64,000 nucleotides of DNA from LMUY01 sp965199095 (GCA_965199095.1 CBDAQM010000003.1:558001-622000); one strand, 5' to 3'. Counted from the first letter of the stretch, positions 7,449 through 15,772 are shown. Program-made: numbers and translations. The notes: generated by a model not told the origin, from the letters alone.

Positions 7449-7799
7449 ATGCGCACCTACACCTATCAGTCCACCAATCCCCTCGCCCGCACCAACCCGC
7501 TGCGCTCAATCCCCCTGATCCGCTCCGCCTCGCACATCCTGGGCTGGACCGAGATGGAGAAGGCGACGTTCATCCTGGAACGCGACCACTCGGCCGTCGT
7601 GGCGCTAGAGCAGCGCTATGCGAACGCCTGCGCCTCCCCGGGAGCTGCCAACCGCATCCGCGGCCCGATGCGTCGTCACTGGCAGGGCAAGACCTTCCGC
7701 AGCATCAACAGCGCCCGTGCGCAGCTTCGGGCGGCTCGTGTGGCGACGGTGGCCGCCGAGCTCGCCATGCTCCAGTTCGCCCCGGCGGTGGCAGCGTGA
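7449..7799 (+). CDS. Phage hypothetical protein, first gene of a coupled operon
   Basis: About 116 residues, ATG at 7449, 29 bases after the palindromic operator. Sequence features: polar N-terminus (MRTYTYQSTNPLARTNPLRS), then a basic central part (AANRIRGPMRRHWQGKTF) and an alanine-rich C-terminal helix. No known domain. The stop overlaps the next start. First of eight coupled or closely spaced genes to 11232. Confidence 0.55.
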   Translation: MRTYTYQSTNPLARTNPLRSIPLIRSASHILGWTEMEKATFILERDHSAVVALEQRYANACASPGAANRIRGPMRRHWQGKTFRSINSARAQLRAARVATVAAELAMLQFAPAVAA

Positions 7800-8038
7800 T
7801 GGCCGCCCTCCCCGCAGACGCCGTCCTCCACGACATCGGTTTTGACGACTACGGCCGCCGCATGCTCGTGGTGCCGACGCGGGCCATGTATCCGATGCTG
7901 CGGCAGAAGGCGTTGCAGGTCGGTCGCATCGCTCGTCGGGCGGCTCGCCAACGCATGGACGAATACATCTGCGAGAATACGAACGCGGCCCGCTATCGGC
8001 TGGTGCGGGCGGCGATCGCGGCGAGGGTGGCGCCATGA
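7799..8038 (+). CDS. Phage hypothetical protein
   Basis: About 79 residues. Start ATG 7799 overlaps the previous stop and its own stop overlaps the next start (ATGA). N-terminal region DIGFDDYGRRMLVVPTRAMY, then an arginine-rich helical region (RIARRAARQRMDEYI). Basic and possibly nucleic-acid binding; no family recognised. Confidence 0.5.
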   Translation: MAALPADAVLHDIGFDDYGRRMLVVPTRAMYPMLRQKALQVGRIARRAARQRMDEYICENTNAARYRLVRAAIAARVAP

Positions 8039-8694
8039 CCCGCGCCATGCAGGTAGTCGCCGCCCGTCCCCTGTCACTCCTTGCCGGCGCTGTAGCGGAG
8101 CCCGTCGACCCGGCCGCCGAAACCGAGGAGGCATATGGCAACCGTCAGATGGCTGCTTACGGCGTCGAACCGTCGCACTGGGCCACTGACGCCCTGCAAG
8201 ACGCCCGCAACCACCTTGCCGCATCCATGGCCTACCCGGAACATGCGACGCGGATTGGTGCGGAACTGGCGCGCCGATCGCCTGATGCCGCCTTGCTCGC
8301 CCTCTGTGCCCGTCTGACCGAGATGCAGGCGGCATGGCAGCGGCTCTACGACGCCACGTCGGACGAACAAGAGATTACCACCGCCGCAGATCGCGCCTGG
8401 CAGCAATACAGCGACGACGTCTGGCCGCGCACGGCGCTCCAGCCGCGTGGGAGCAACACCCCGGACGTGCCGGCGCTGCTAATGACCCTGAAGGCGACAA
8501 CCCGCGAGGGTCTGGCCGCCAAGGCTGCAGCGATCCTCGCCCTGGATGCCGCGACTTCCTACTGCGACCTACGCGATGACAGCCTGGAACTGTGCATGTC
8601 GCTCGTGCGCGACGCCGCCGGTTCGGCATTCCGTCCGCTGGGCGCCGAAGCCGCGCAGCCCGCACTCCAATTGCGCCAGCCCATTCCGGGCTGA
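8035..8694 (+). CDS. Phage hypothetical protein of a tandem paralogous family
   Basis: About 219 residues, ATG 8035 in an ATGA overlap. Contains the module SPDAALLALCARLTEMQAAW, followed by a spacer and a TREGLAAKAAAILAL segment. The same plan, P-D-A-x-L-L-x-x-C at the start and T-x-E-G-x-x-A-x-A later, occurs in the genes at 8792, 9220 and 10456. The family is of unknown function and is probably helical. No export signal in this copy. Confidence 0.6.
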   Translation: MTRAMQVVAARPLSLLAGAVAEPVDPAAETEEAYGNRQMAAYGVEPSHWATDALQDARNHLAASMAYPEHATRIGAELARRSPDAALLALCARLTEMQAAWQRLYDATSDEQEITTAADRAWQQYSDDVWPRTALQPRGSNTPDVPALLMTLKATTREGLAAKAAAILALDAATSYCDLRDDSLELCMSLVRDAAGSAFRPLGAEAAQPALQLRQPIPG

Positions 8695-8791
8695 CGCCAT
8701 CCGCGCCGGGCGGCTCCCGGCTTCAAGACGGCGACGGCAGGGTGTCTCACCACCCCACCGCGCCTGACCCTGACCAGGTGAGATCACCACC

Positions 8792-9223
8792 ATGTCCGAG
8801 GCTATTCGCACCACTACCACATTGCCGTCAGCGCCCACGATCCCGGACGAAGACGCATACGTCGCCTCCACCCTCCTGGCGCCACCGGTGCCGCATCCCG
8901 ATGCCGATCTCATCGCCGCGTGCGCCGCGCACCTGCGCCTCCACCGGGCCTTCGGCGTCTACGTCCGTTCGCTCCCGAACGGCATCACGGATGACGACCC
9001 GGCTCGGGTGCTGCTGGAGACCACGCCAGCCCTGACGGAGCAGATTGTCGCCTCGCGTCCGGTAACGCCGGAAGGCCAGGTGGCCCGGCTCAAGTGCGCG
9101 GCGTTCCACTACCGCCTGGCCCATCCGGCCTGCGCGGATCGGCCCGACGCTCCGGCGGAGGAACGCTTCGTGGCTGCCGCGCTCCGCGACTTCGCGTATG
9201 CAGAATGGGGGGACGCATCGTGA
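8792..9223 (+). CDS. Phage hypothetical protein of the same paralogous family
   Basis: About 143 residues, ATG 8792. After a 35-residue lead it carries HPDADLIAACAAHLRLHRAF, SLPNGITDDDPARVLLE, ALTEQIVASRPVTPEGQVAR and EERFVAAALRDFAYAEW. These match almost block for block the first half of the protein at 10456-11232. The stop overlaps the next start at 9220. No signal peptide here, unlike its paralogues downstream. Confidence 0.6.
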   Translation: MSEAIRTTTTLPSAPTIPDEDAYVASTLLAPPVPHPDADLIAACAAHLRLHRAFGVYVRSLPNGITDDDPARVLLETTPALTEQIVASRPVTPEGQVARLKCAAFHYRLAHPACADRPDAPAEERFVAAALRDFAYAEWGDAS

Positions 9224-9669
9224 GCCGCCGCACCCTCGCGCGGGCGCCGCACCAGCACCAGGCGCCACCCGTGTCCACCGCCACCCGGCGGGATCTGTTC
9301 GGGTCCATGGGCGCCCTCCTGCTGCTAACGGCGGCCGAGGCTGGACCCGCCAAAGCCACCGAACTGGACGGCGAGCTCCTGGCCCTGTGCGACGAGGCTG
9401 TGGCGCTCCACCAGGAAACCGTGGCTGCCGCGGACGCGATCGACGCGGCCAATCTGCCGTTCAGCAGCCGGAAAGGCCGAGCAGCCTGGGAGGCAGTATA
9501 TGTCCGCTCGGCCACTTGGCGCGAACTGTGCGAGCAGATTGCCGCCCTGCCTGCCCGCACGCCCGAAGGACTTGTTGGCAAGGCACGCGTGCTGCGCGGG
9601 GTGGTTGCGCTGGAGGAGCCGATGGTGGCGTCTCTCTGCCGGGATCTGCTGGGGAGGGTCGGCGCATGA
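9220..9669 (+). CDS. Paralogous family member with twin-arginine-like leader
   Basis: About 149 residues if the GTG at 9220, which overlaps the previous stop, is used. The leader reads TATRRDLFGSMGALLLLTAA, close to the twin-arginine (Tat) consensus S/T-R-R-x-F-L-K, then a small-residue cleavage region (AGPAKATE). The mature part holds LDGELLALCDEAVALH, TWRELCEQIAALPARTPEG and GKARVLRGVV, the family pattern. Predicted to be exported in folded form. Overlaps the next gene. Confidence 0.55.
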   Translation: MSRRTLARAPHQHQAPPVSTATRRDLFGSMGALLLLTAAEAGPAKATELDGELLALCDEAVALHQETVAAADAIDAANLPFSSRKGRAAWEAVYVRSATWRELCEQIAALPARTPEGLVGKARVLRGVVALEEPMVASLCRDLLGRVGA

Positions 9670-9998
9670 TCCCATCTTCGCTTGAGGCGCAATTCATCCG
9701 CGCTCGTGTCGCCGTGGAGGTGACGCTGCACCAGCCGCTCGCCCGCAATCGGGTCAACGTCATCACCGGCAAATTGGTCGGCACGATGATGGCCCGCGGC
9801 AAGGTCCACCACTACCGCGTGTCGGTGGGCGAGGGCGTGATCTACCTCGCGCCTCCGTCCTGGCTGGTGGGCGATCCGCCCTTGACGGAACGTCAGGAAA
9901 AACAGGCGGCGCTTGAAGCCTTGGTCGCCCGCCACATGCAGGAGATCATCGCTGCGCATCAGACCTTGAATGCTACGACGTCAGGGGACGTCGCATGA
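9666..9998 (+). CDS. Phage hypothetical protein
   Basis: About 110 residues, ATG 9666 in an ATGA overlap, and its stop overlaps the next start. Sequence alternates strands and loops: FIRARVAVEVTLHQPL, VNVITGKLVGTMMARGKVHH, YRVSVGEGVIYLAPP, then a helix (KQAALEALVARHMQEIIAAH). No signal peptide. It lies between two leader-bearing genes and is translationally tied to both. Confidence 0.5.
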   Translation: MIPSSLEAQFIRARVAVEVTLHQPLARNRVNVITGKLVGTMMARGKVHHYRVSVGEGVIYLAPPSWLVGDPPLTERQEKQAALEALVARHMQEIIAAHQTLNATTSGDVA

Positions 9999-10459
9999 GC
10001 AACACCCGGAGGGGCTTTCTGGCCCTGATCGGCGGCGCTGGCGCCGTCACCGGCTCCGTCCTGGTCCGCAAGGCCGCGGCGGCACCGACGCTGATCCTGC
10101 CGCCCGAGTTTACGTCTAGCAACGCCTCTGCTGCTCCGGCGTCGCCCAGCCCTGCGGAGACGGATGCGATCCACGCCGTCAAAGCCGGGCTGTCGCACGC
10201 CATGTTCCTGGACTGGCTGGAGGGCGGCCTGCGCTTGGTCGAGGACTGCAAGCCGGGCGGCGGCATCTTCGGTGCTTATTGGCGGGAGGCCGAGCAGGGG
10301 CAGATACCGGCACCGCCCAGGCGCATTGTGGGGGAAGGCGGCCGAACGGAACACGAGCAAGCCTATGCCATGCAGTGCCTTGACCAGCTGAAGGGTTCGC
10401 TCAACCGGCAGATTGCTTGGTCGAAGGCGCTGCCGATCCGGCAGGGAGGTAAGGCATGA
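9995..10459 (+). CDS. Phage hypothetical protein with twin-arginine-like leader
   Basis: About 154 residues, ATG 9995. The leader SNTRRGFLALIGGAGAVTGS is a good Tat signal: two arginines, Gly-Phe-Leu, a mildly hydrophobic core, then LVRKAAAAPT with an A-x-A cleavage site. The mature region is helical with a glycine-rich patch (KPGGGIFGAYWREAEQGQ) and a DQLKGSLNRQIAW helix. Coupled on both sides by ATGA overlaps. Confidence 0.55.
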   Translation: MSNTRRGFLALIGGAGAVTGSVLVRKAAAAPTLILPPEFTSSNASAAPASPSPAETDAIHAVKAGLSHAMFLDWLEGGLRLVEDCKPGGGIFGAYWREAEQGQIPAPPRRIVGEGGRTEHEQAYAMQCLDQLKGSLNRQIAWSKALPIRQGGKA

Positions 10460-11232
10460 ACCGCCGCAACCTGCTGACGGCTGCCGCGGCAAGCGTGATG
10501 CTGCCTGGTGCCGTGATGGCCGCAGGTATCTCCGTAACGGGGATGCCTTCGGGCCGTCCCGACGCGGAGCTACTTACCGCCTGCGGCGAGTTCCTGCGCC
10601 TCCAGCGTGAGTTCGAAGCCTACTGCACCGGGCTGCCCGGCGACATGGAGGATGACGATCCGGCTTGGGCGATGCTGGACCCTCTGCCGGGCCTAGTTGA
10701 GCAGATTGTGACTTTGCGCGCCACGACAGCCGAAGGGCACTTGGCCAGGGCCAGATGCCGGGCCTTTCCTTGGCTGCCGCAGGCGCGGGCATGCCAGGAC
10801 GATCCGGAGGCGGCGGCAGAGGACCGGTTCATGGCGGCTGAGTTGCGAGACTTGGTAGCCATGGAGTGTGGTGCAGCAGTCACGCGACCACCTGCCGCGC
10901 AAACTCCGGTTCGCCATCCCGACGCCGATCTGCTTGCGGCGTGCGCGGCTTTCCAGCGTGCGGATGCAGACCAAGCCGCGTCCAATGCCAAGCCCGGCTG
11001 GGACGAGGACGAGATCGACGCTATCATCGCGCGGTGGTATCGCGGCCTGGACGCCATGTTGGCGGCGCCCGACCCGCAGACGGCGGAAGGGTGCGCTGCT
11101 CTAGCCAGCGCTGCCCGGGCAGCCCTGATGGCCCATGCCAGTGGGCAGGGCAGTGGCAACTTCGCGGAGACCGCCAGCAAGGAGGAGCGGTTGGCGGTGA
11201 AGGCGCTGGAGGCGGGGAGCGCAGTGTCATGA
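10456..11232 (+). CDS. Two-repeat paralogous family protein with twin-arginine-like leader
   Basis: About 258 residues, ATG 10456. Leader MNRRNLLTAAAASVMLPG, then AVMAAG, fits a Tat signal. Two copies of the family module follow: RPDAELLTACGEFLRLQREF with DMEDDDPAWAMLD and TLRATTAEGHLARA in the first; HPDADLLAACAAFQRADADQ with AIIARWYRGLDAML and QTAEGCAALASAARAAL in the second. The first copy is closest to the protein at 8792. It is the longest member and suggests growth of the family by internal duplication. Confidence 0.6.
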   Translation: MNRRNLLTAAAASVMLPGAVMAAGISVTGMPSGRPDAELLTACGEFLRLQREFEAYCTGLPGDMEDDDPAWAMLDPLPGLVEQIVTLRATTAEGHLARARCRAFPWLPQARACQDDPEAAAEDRFMAAELRDLVAMECGAAVTRPPAAQTPVRHPDADLLAACAAFQRADADQAASNAKPGWDEDEIDAIIARWYRGLDAMLAAPDPQTAEGCAALASAARAALMAHASGQGSGNFAETASKEERLAVKALEAGSAVS

Positions 11233-11422
11233 GGCCGCCCGGTTCTATCCTCGCCCGCCTCGTCCATGGGAATGGCGCCAGGTCGACGGCGCGCTGGTGT
11301 TCTACACCTTCCGTCGGCTGATCCTGGATACCGGCGCGGCTGTGGCTGCCGACCAAGAGAAGGCCGAGGCGACGGCCGACTTGATCCAGTGGTGGTCCGA
11401 ACGGGATGCGAGGATGCCCTGA
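11231..11422 (+). CDS. Short phage ORF without a proper start
   Basis: The frame encodes EAARFYPRPPRPWEWRQ, VDGALVFYTFRRLILDTGA and a helical end (ADLIQWWSERDARMP), stopping at 11420-11422. The amino acid content is convincing but no ATG, GTG or TTG opens this frame after its upstream stop. The ATG that overlaps the previous gene (11229) is in a different frame. Either a start-proximal frameshift has occurred or the gene is dead. Confidence 0.4.
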   Translation, partial: EAARFYPRPPRPWEWRQVDGALVFYTFRRLILDTGAAVAADQEKAEATADLIQWWSERDARMP

Positions 11423-11612
11423 GCGGCCTACGCCTCCAGGTAACACATCTTCCGGGCTGTCAACGAACCATGCTGCGCACCTGGAAAATGGTCGTCCCCC
11501 CGTTACTCCAAAATCCAGCAACATGGATTCAAAGCCGGGAATCACATTTTCCAGAGAAGCCCTCCCTTTGGGGTAACGCAGATCCCCGCGTGGGGGATCA
11601 CATTATCCGCTT

Positions 11613-11957
11613 TCAATCCCGTCGAAGGATCACCGCCGCCACGGTCTCCCGCACGCTGTCCCCCATCGTGGACATGCTGTCCCAAAAATTCCGGCCGCAC
11701 AGTTCGTCAGCCAGCCAGCAGAAGTCTGCGGCGGCCAAAACGGCATACAAGGCGAGGACTTCGCCCGATGATGCCACACCAGCAAAACGCCTGGCGGCAT
11801 CGACCAAGTGGCCCTCCCGAGCATTGAAGTCGACCATCGTCTCCGTGTAGTCACGCCAGCCCGTGACGTCGGATATGTCCACGCCGAGACGCTTGCAGAC
11901 GCTGCCACCGAAACCGTTGCGGAACGCGGCAAAGTCGGGGGTCGATACGGTCGCCAT
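11613..11957 (-). CDS. Hypothetical protein
   Basis: About 114 residues from the ATG at 11957; the frame stays open upstream but looks non-coding there. Mainly helical: FAAFRNGFGGSVCKRLGVD, TETMVDFNAREGHLVDAARR, EVLALYAVLAAADFCWLADE, then RETVAAVILRRD. No recognised family. It stands alone on the minus strand between two plus-strand phage blocks. Confidence 0.45.
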   Translation of the reverse strand: MATVSTPDFAAFRNGFGGSVCKRLGVDISDVTGWRDYTETMVDFNAREGHLVDAARRFAGVASSGEVLALYAVLAAADFCWLADELCGRNFWDSMSTMGDSVRETVAAVILRRD

Positions 11958-12196
11958 AGTGCTTCTCTCGATCAAGGCGGCCGCGTTCGGCATGATGACC
12001 ACTAGCGCATTGTCCACGGATTTGCGGCCAACCCACCAGTAGAGACACTGCAGGCTGAGCCCGTCCACAATCTTTTCGACATCTTCTGCAGATTCTTTCC
12101 TGCCTGTTTTGCCAGCGTCGGGGTGACCATCGTGGACGGGCATGCCGCTCCAGAGAAAACACATGAGGAAGATTACCGACCGCGTTCATCACGCGA

Positions 12197-12463
12197 GTGC
12201 CGTGCTGTCGCTGGGGTTACGAACCCCTTTCTGGCGACGACGAACGCGATCAGGTCGTCGATGTCATCAGCGACATCCTCCACCTGTGCGATGCCAAAGG
12301 ATGGAAGGTCGCGCCGATCTCGGCGACGGCCGCCATGCACCACGACGCCGAAGTGGAAGAAGAGGCCGCGGCCCGCGCACGTAGGAGCCGGCGGCACTGC
12401 CCCGGCCAGCGCGAGGCACGCAACAACCTGTTTGTGCGAAATGGGGCACACGTGGCGCCATGA
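12197..12463 (+). CDS. Phage hypothetical protein, start uncertain
   Basis: The informative part is YEPLSGDDERDQVVDVISD, ILHLCDAKGWKVAPISATA and MHHDAEVEEE, a pattern seen in small phage and plasmid proteins. In this frame the only start is a GTG at 12197. An ATG at 12163 (MRKITDRVHHASAVLSLG) is in another frame and would need a frameshift. The stop overlaps the next gene's ATG at 12460, which supports the 3' reading frame. Confidence 0.45.
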   Translation: MPCCRWGYEPLSGDDERDQVVDVISDILHLCDAKGWKVAPISATAAMHHDAEVEEEAAARARRSRRHCPGQREARNNLFVRNGAHVAP

Positions 12464-12674
12464 GCATTACCCGGGCCGATCGCGCCCGCCTACAGATCTA
12501 TCTCCGCAGGATGCTGCGCAATCCCGACGTGCGCTTAACGCGCCTGCGCGGTCTAAAGGTGCCGTGCATCTCCGCATCGGTGACGACGTACTCGGCACGG
12601 TTGATCAGGTGGACGAGGAGGGCGAGCGATCCTGGGCGGTCACGATTGTCGTGCTGGCGGAGGATTTGGAATGA
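12460..12674 (+). pseudogene. Frameshifted DUF3126-like gene
   Basis: Start ATG 12460 in an ATGA overlap. The first frame gives RARLQIYLRRMLRNPDVRLT; around 12545-12560 homology moves to another frame with KGAVHLRIGDDVLGTVDQVD, EEGERSWAVTIVVLAEDLE and a stop at 12672. Joined, this is a complete DUF3126-type protein of about 71 residues (YLRR...N at the front; D-D-E-G-x-x-S-x-x-x-x-I-L-x-x-D-L-E at the end). Neither frame alone makes it, so the gene is broken. Confidence 0.65.
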
Positions 12675-12772
12675 GGCCCTTAACTATGACGAAGGCTCAA
12701 GGGGCAGGGGCTTCCACCCCACAATTACCCTTGCCGGTGACCGGCTAATAAATACCTGAAGACCTTCGAAGC

Positions 12773-13393
12773 ATGCTACATACGCCGGCTATGGCGTTAA
12801 CAAACACGGAAGACCGTCCCTTCATTGTCGCCATTGGCGCTTCTGGGTCAGAGGGGCTTGATGATATCGGGGTGCTACTTCACTCACTGTGGCAACCCTG
12901 CTCCGCTATACTAATGGTCGTGCTACATCGCCCAAGCGATAAGGTGAGCCATTTGTGCAACGTTCTCAGCGCAGTATCTAAAATACCGATCGTTGTCGCC
13001 AGTGAAGCGGAACACATGCTCCCTGGTACTTGTTACATCGGTGAGCCAGATGGGCATCTTACACTCGTCTCTCGCAACTCTGCTCATCTAGTACCTGGGG
13101 CAGGCGGGAGATTGCGAGGTAAGACCATCGACACTCTTTTTCATTCCATCGCCGCACATAACGGCCGTCGAAGCATAGGTGTGATCCTCTCCGGCTCTCT
13201 CGATGATGGCTCCCGTGGGCTGGCGGCGATCCATGCGGCTCACGGAATTACCATGGTCCTTGAACCTGGTGGAAAACCGCATGGGATGCAGCAAAGTGCG
13301 ATCGACTACGATGGGCCAATTAGCTTCATCGGCTCGGCCAAGGAGATCGCGGATAAAATCGGCGAGGTGGTCCAGTCATCCGAACTGGATTGA
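12773..13393 (+). CDS. Stand-alone CheB-type methylesterase domain protein
   Basis: About 206 residues, ATG 12773 (second possible start at 12791). The sequence follows the CheB catalytic domain: FIVAIGASGSEGLDDI holds the nucleophile serine, MVVLHRPSDKVSHL the histidine, CYIGEPDGHLTL the glycine-rich loop, and GVILSGSLDDGSRGLAAIH the aspartate region. No receiver domain is attached. Free CheB domains remove methyl or amide groups from chemoreceptor glutamates, or act in other signalling sets with CheR and PAS proteins. No CheR is present nearby. The base composition is less GC-rich than its surroundings, so it looks like cargo. Confidence 0.8.
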   Translation: MLHTPAMALTNTEDRPFIVAIGASGSEGLDDIGVLLHSLWQPCSAILMVVLHRPSDKVSHLCNVLSAVSKIPIVVASEAEHMLPGTCYIGEPDGHLTLVSRNSAHLVPGAGGRLRGKTIDTLFHSIAAHNGRRSIGVILSGSLDDGSRGLAAIHAAHGITMVLEPGGKPHGMQQSAIDYDGPISFIGSAKEIADKIGEVVQSSELD

Positions 13394-13745
13394 GGAGGAT
13401 GCGGCGAAGGGACTTCATCTGAGTAGATTCCGAAACTGGCGGAAAGCAGGCTGAAAGCGGCAGGCTCCAATTCGGATGAACTGCCACTGCTTAGCCCAAT
13501 CCAGGTGAGCGACCGTTAAGTTTTGGCGTAAGGAATTTACGTTCCACAATGCATCGGCCTACAGCATTAGACCTTGCGTTAGCGAACACCCCTGCGGCTG
13601 AGGCTGACAGTCGAGCTGTGGCGGAGGCTGCTAAACCGCCAAATTGCACACAGCTCAACTTGGTAGCGCGTCGGCACGGCGCTAGGCTTGACGGCTCGGC
13701 GGGGATGCCGGACCGTTCCGGCAGCAATAGCACCGGACCCCACCA
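13394..13745. other. Non-coding stretch after the CheB-like gene
   Basis: About 350 bases with no frame that looks protein-coding on either strand and no clear terminator. It probably contains the promoter of the broken secreted-protein gene at 13746. Confidence 0.4.
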
Positions 13746-14024
13746 ATGCGCGCCACCACCTTTTCTACCTTCGCCCTGATCGCCTTTGCCGGCGCTTCAC
13801 ACGCTCAAAGCACGCCTTAGACGCGACCCGCCGCTTCTGCGCCGTCAGGACCAGCAGCCGCTGCTGGTGGCGGCCCCGGACAGGTTTGGGTCAACACCTC
13901 CAGCAAGGTCTACCACTGCCAAGGTGACAGGTACTACGGCACCACAAAACGTGGTCAGTATATGTCTGAGGCCGCAGCTAGAGCCGCCGGCGACCACCCG
14001 GACCATGGAAAAGCCTGTTCCTGA
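13746..14024 (+). pseudogene. Secreted-protein gene killed by an in-frame amber codon
   Basis: ATG 13746 opens a clean signal peptide (MRATTFSTFALIAFAGAS, then HAQSTP) that meets TAG at 13818-13820. In the same frame the sequence continues with PAASAPSGPAAAAGGGPGQ, then VWVNTSSKVYHCQGDRYYG, TTKRGQYMSEAAARAAGD and HPDHGKACS before TGA at 14022. The second half is a conserved periplasmic domain of small exported proteins, with the Y-H-C...Y-Y-G-T-K-G-Y-M-S-E pattern. A single CAG-to-TAG change would explain the defect. Full length would be about 92 residues. Confidence 0.8.
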
Positions 14025-14165
14025 GTTCGCATCTCGCATCCACATCATGTTGATGCGTCGCCCTGGTAAGCCGAGACTAACAACGAAAATTTCTGCGCGT
14101 TCCTTACACATGCGTTGGTGTGACTGGTTAGGATGTCATACCAACCAAGGGTCAGGAGCTTAGAC

Positions 14166-14975
14166 ATGCAGTCGCCCAGTCAAATCCTTGATGTCCACGC
14201 TCAGCATGAGCCTCATGGGAGACCCCTATTAGACGGCATCACGGTGCATGCCGGACCCCATCGCAGGCTTGGTCGATTCTTCCTTGCGGCTGGCGCGGCA
14301 ATGGCGCGCACCGGCGTCTCGGTCCAGATCAATGAGGGTTTTGAGACCTTTGCAGATGCTGTTCAGTTGGGCGGCTCAACACGGAGCACGCTTCCCCCAA
14401 TATTTGATCCGGAGCAAAGCGACATCGAGAAGGGATTCTGGCTTTCGGCGCACAACGATGCCGGCGAAATCGTCGCGACACATGCTGCGCGCCTCATCAC
14501 TGTTGGGCCGACCGGTTTGGCCGAGCATATGAGAGAGCTGCAACTTCACTACCGCGACCCCCTACGCCACACTATGGCTGGAGCAGCTTGCTACGTTACG
14601 GGCGAGGCTGCCGCGATTGCCCGAGATATCGTCGGCCGCGTGTCTTTCTGTGGAGGGATGTGGTGCCGCAAAGATTTTCGCGGCACTGGCATGGTCCACA
14701 TCATGACCAAGATTGTCCGCTACTTGGCATTGACCCGATGGGACACTGGACATACTTTCTCGCTATTTCGGGCGAACCTTGAACAGATGGGCATTCTTGA
14801 CAAGTATGGCTCCTTCGCCTTCGTTCCAGGAGTTGCTTTGCGCAAATCCTACACTGGCGATGTTGATCTATACTTCGCATGGATGGATCGCGCGATGATG
14901 GAGACTGATCTTGAGCGCTACACTGACGAGTGGCTGGGGAAGATGACGCGCGCTGCGGCTGTCGACGAGACGTAG
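14166..14975 (+). CDS. Hypothetical protein with acetyltransferase-like (GNAT-like) features
   Basis: About 269 residues. Start ATG 14166 is preferred because AGGAG stands eight bases upstream; an earlier in-frame start at 14133 lacks one. The middle (GFWLSAHNDAGEIVATHAAR) and later part (CGGMWCRKDFRGTGMVHIM, TKIVRYLALTRWD) resemble the strand plus R-x-x-G-x-G/A loop and helix of GNAT folds, but the match is weak. Its 3' end overlaps the convergent gene by 58 bases. Function unknown. Confidence 0.5.
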   Translation: MQSPSQILDVHAQHEPHGRPLLDGITVHAGPHRRLGRFFLAAGAAMARTGVSVQINEGFETFADAVQLGGSTRSTLPPIFDPEQSDIEKGFWLSAHNDAGEIVATHAARLITVGPTGLAEHMRELQLHYRDPLRHTMAGAACYVTGEAAAIARDIVGRVSFCGGMWCRKDFRGTGMVHIMTKIVRYLALTRWDTGHTFSLFRANLEQMGILDKYGSFAFVPGVALRKSYTGDVDLYFAWMDRAMMETDLERYTDEWLGKMTRAAAVDET

Positions 14976-15772
14976 GAGCTACCGCGGCCGTGCCAGGGTA
15001 GGAGTAGTCGTTCGTGCCTGACGCGGAGCGGCCGCGCGTCAGGCATTCTTATGGTCACCTCAATCATCTCCAGGACTGGCTTCTCGTGGAACGCGGCATT
15101 GAGGGTGCAATCGTCCACCCATCTGCCGTAAGCGCGGTCTGGATAGTCTTCAACGCGCTTGCCTTCGAGGCTTGAGCCGGATGCGATTATCTGCGAGTAG
15201 CCGCGCCCCAAGCTCTCGAAGGTGGTGAAGCTGCCGTGGACCCTCGTTGTCGTGTGTCGATCCGCGGCCGCGGAAAGCAGCGCGCCTTCGGATTTCGCCG
15301 TTACTCGCCCGCGAGAACGCTGCCAGTGGCCAAAACGCGCGGCGCATTCGGCGAGCCTTGGCTCAGAGCCGAGGCGGTCCAGTGAGAGGGTTTGCCGAAA
15401 ATACTGCGGTCGTCTCCGGCCCGGGCAAGCATCTTGGTCAAAGAGAATTGCTATAGCATCATCGAAGTCCGATGAATGCTGTAAATACGGAGGATCCTCC
15501 ACGTACTCTATCGTCACACGGTGGCACTGGGAATGGATTAAAAGCTCGCTCACCCTGAATATTGTAGGCTTGTTTAACTCACCTGGCCGGAAGGCGACGT
15601 AAGCCTGACTGCCTTGCTTGGACAACCGAAATCGCGCATGTCCAAGGTTGCGGACCAGATAAGAGGAGAGATCCACCCTGGAGCCGAGGGTGTTATGGTG
15701 AGCGTGGAGTTCAACCGAGCCGGCCGTCCATACTGTCCCCGCCTCGTCGACGAGTACGTCAAACTCCGCCAT
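14918..15772 (-). CDS. PAS-like (PAS_5 type) sensor domain protein
   Basis: About 284 residues, ATG 15772. The N-terminal third (VWTAGSVELHAHHNTLG, VDLSSYLVRNLGHARF) is beta-rich and unassigned. The C-terminal half (ESLGRGYSQIIASGSSLEGK, RAYGRWVDDCTLNAAFHEK, RHERLLLPWHGRG) follows the PAS_5 pattern of small alphaproteobacterial sensory proteins, ending in a typical R-L-L-L-P segment. It may sense a small ligand and act with the CheB-like or GNAT-like neighbours, but no output domain is visible. Less GC-rich than its phage neighbours. Confidence 0.55.
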   Translation of the reverse strand: MAEFDVLVDEAGTVWTAGSVELHAHHNTLGSRVDLSSYLVRNLGHARFRLSKQGSQAYVAFRPGELNKPTIFRVSELLIHSQCHRVTIEYVEDPPYLQHSSDFDDAIAILFDQDACPGRRRPQYFRQTLSLDRLGSEPRLAECAARFGHWQRSRGRVTAKSEGALLSAAADRHTTTRVHGSFTTFESLGRGYSQIIASGSSLEGKRVEDYPDRAYGRWVDDCTLNAAFHEKPVLEMIEVTIRMPDARPLRVRHERLLLPWHGRGSSYVSSTAAARVIFPSHSSV

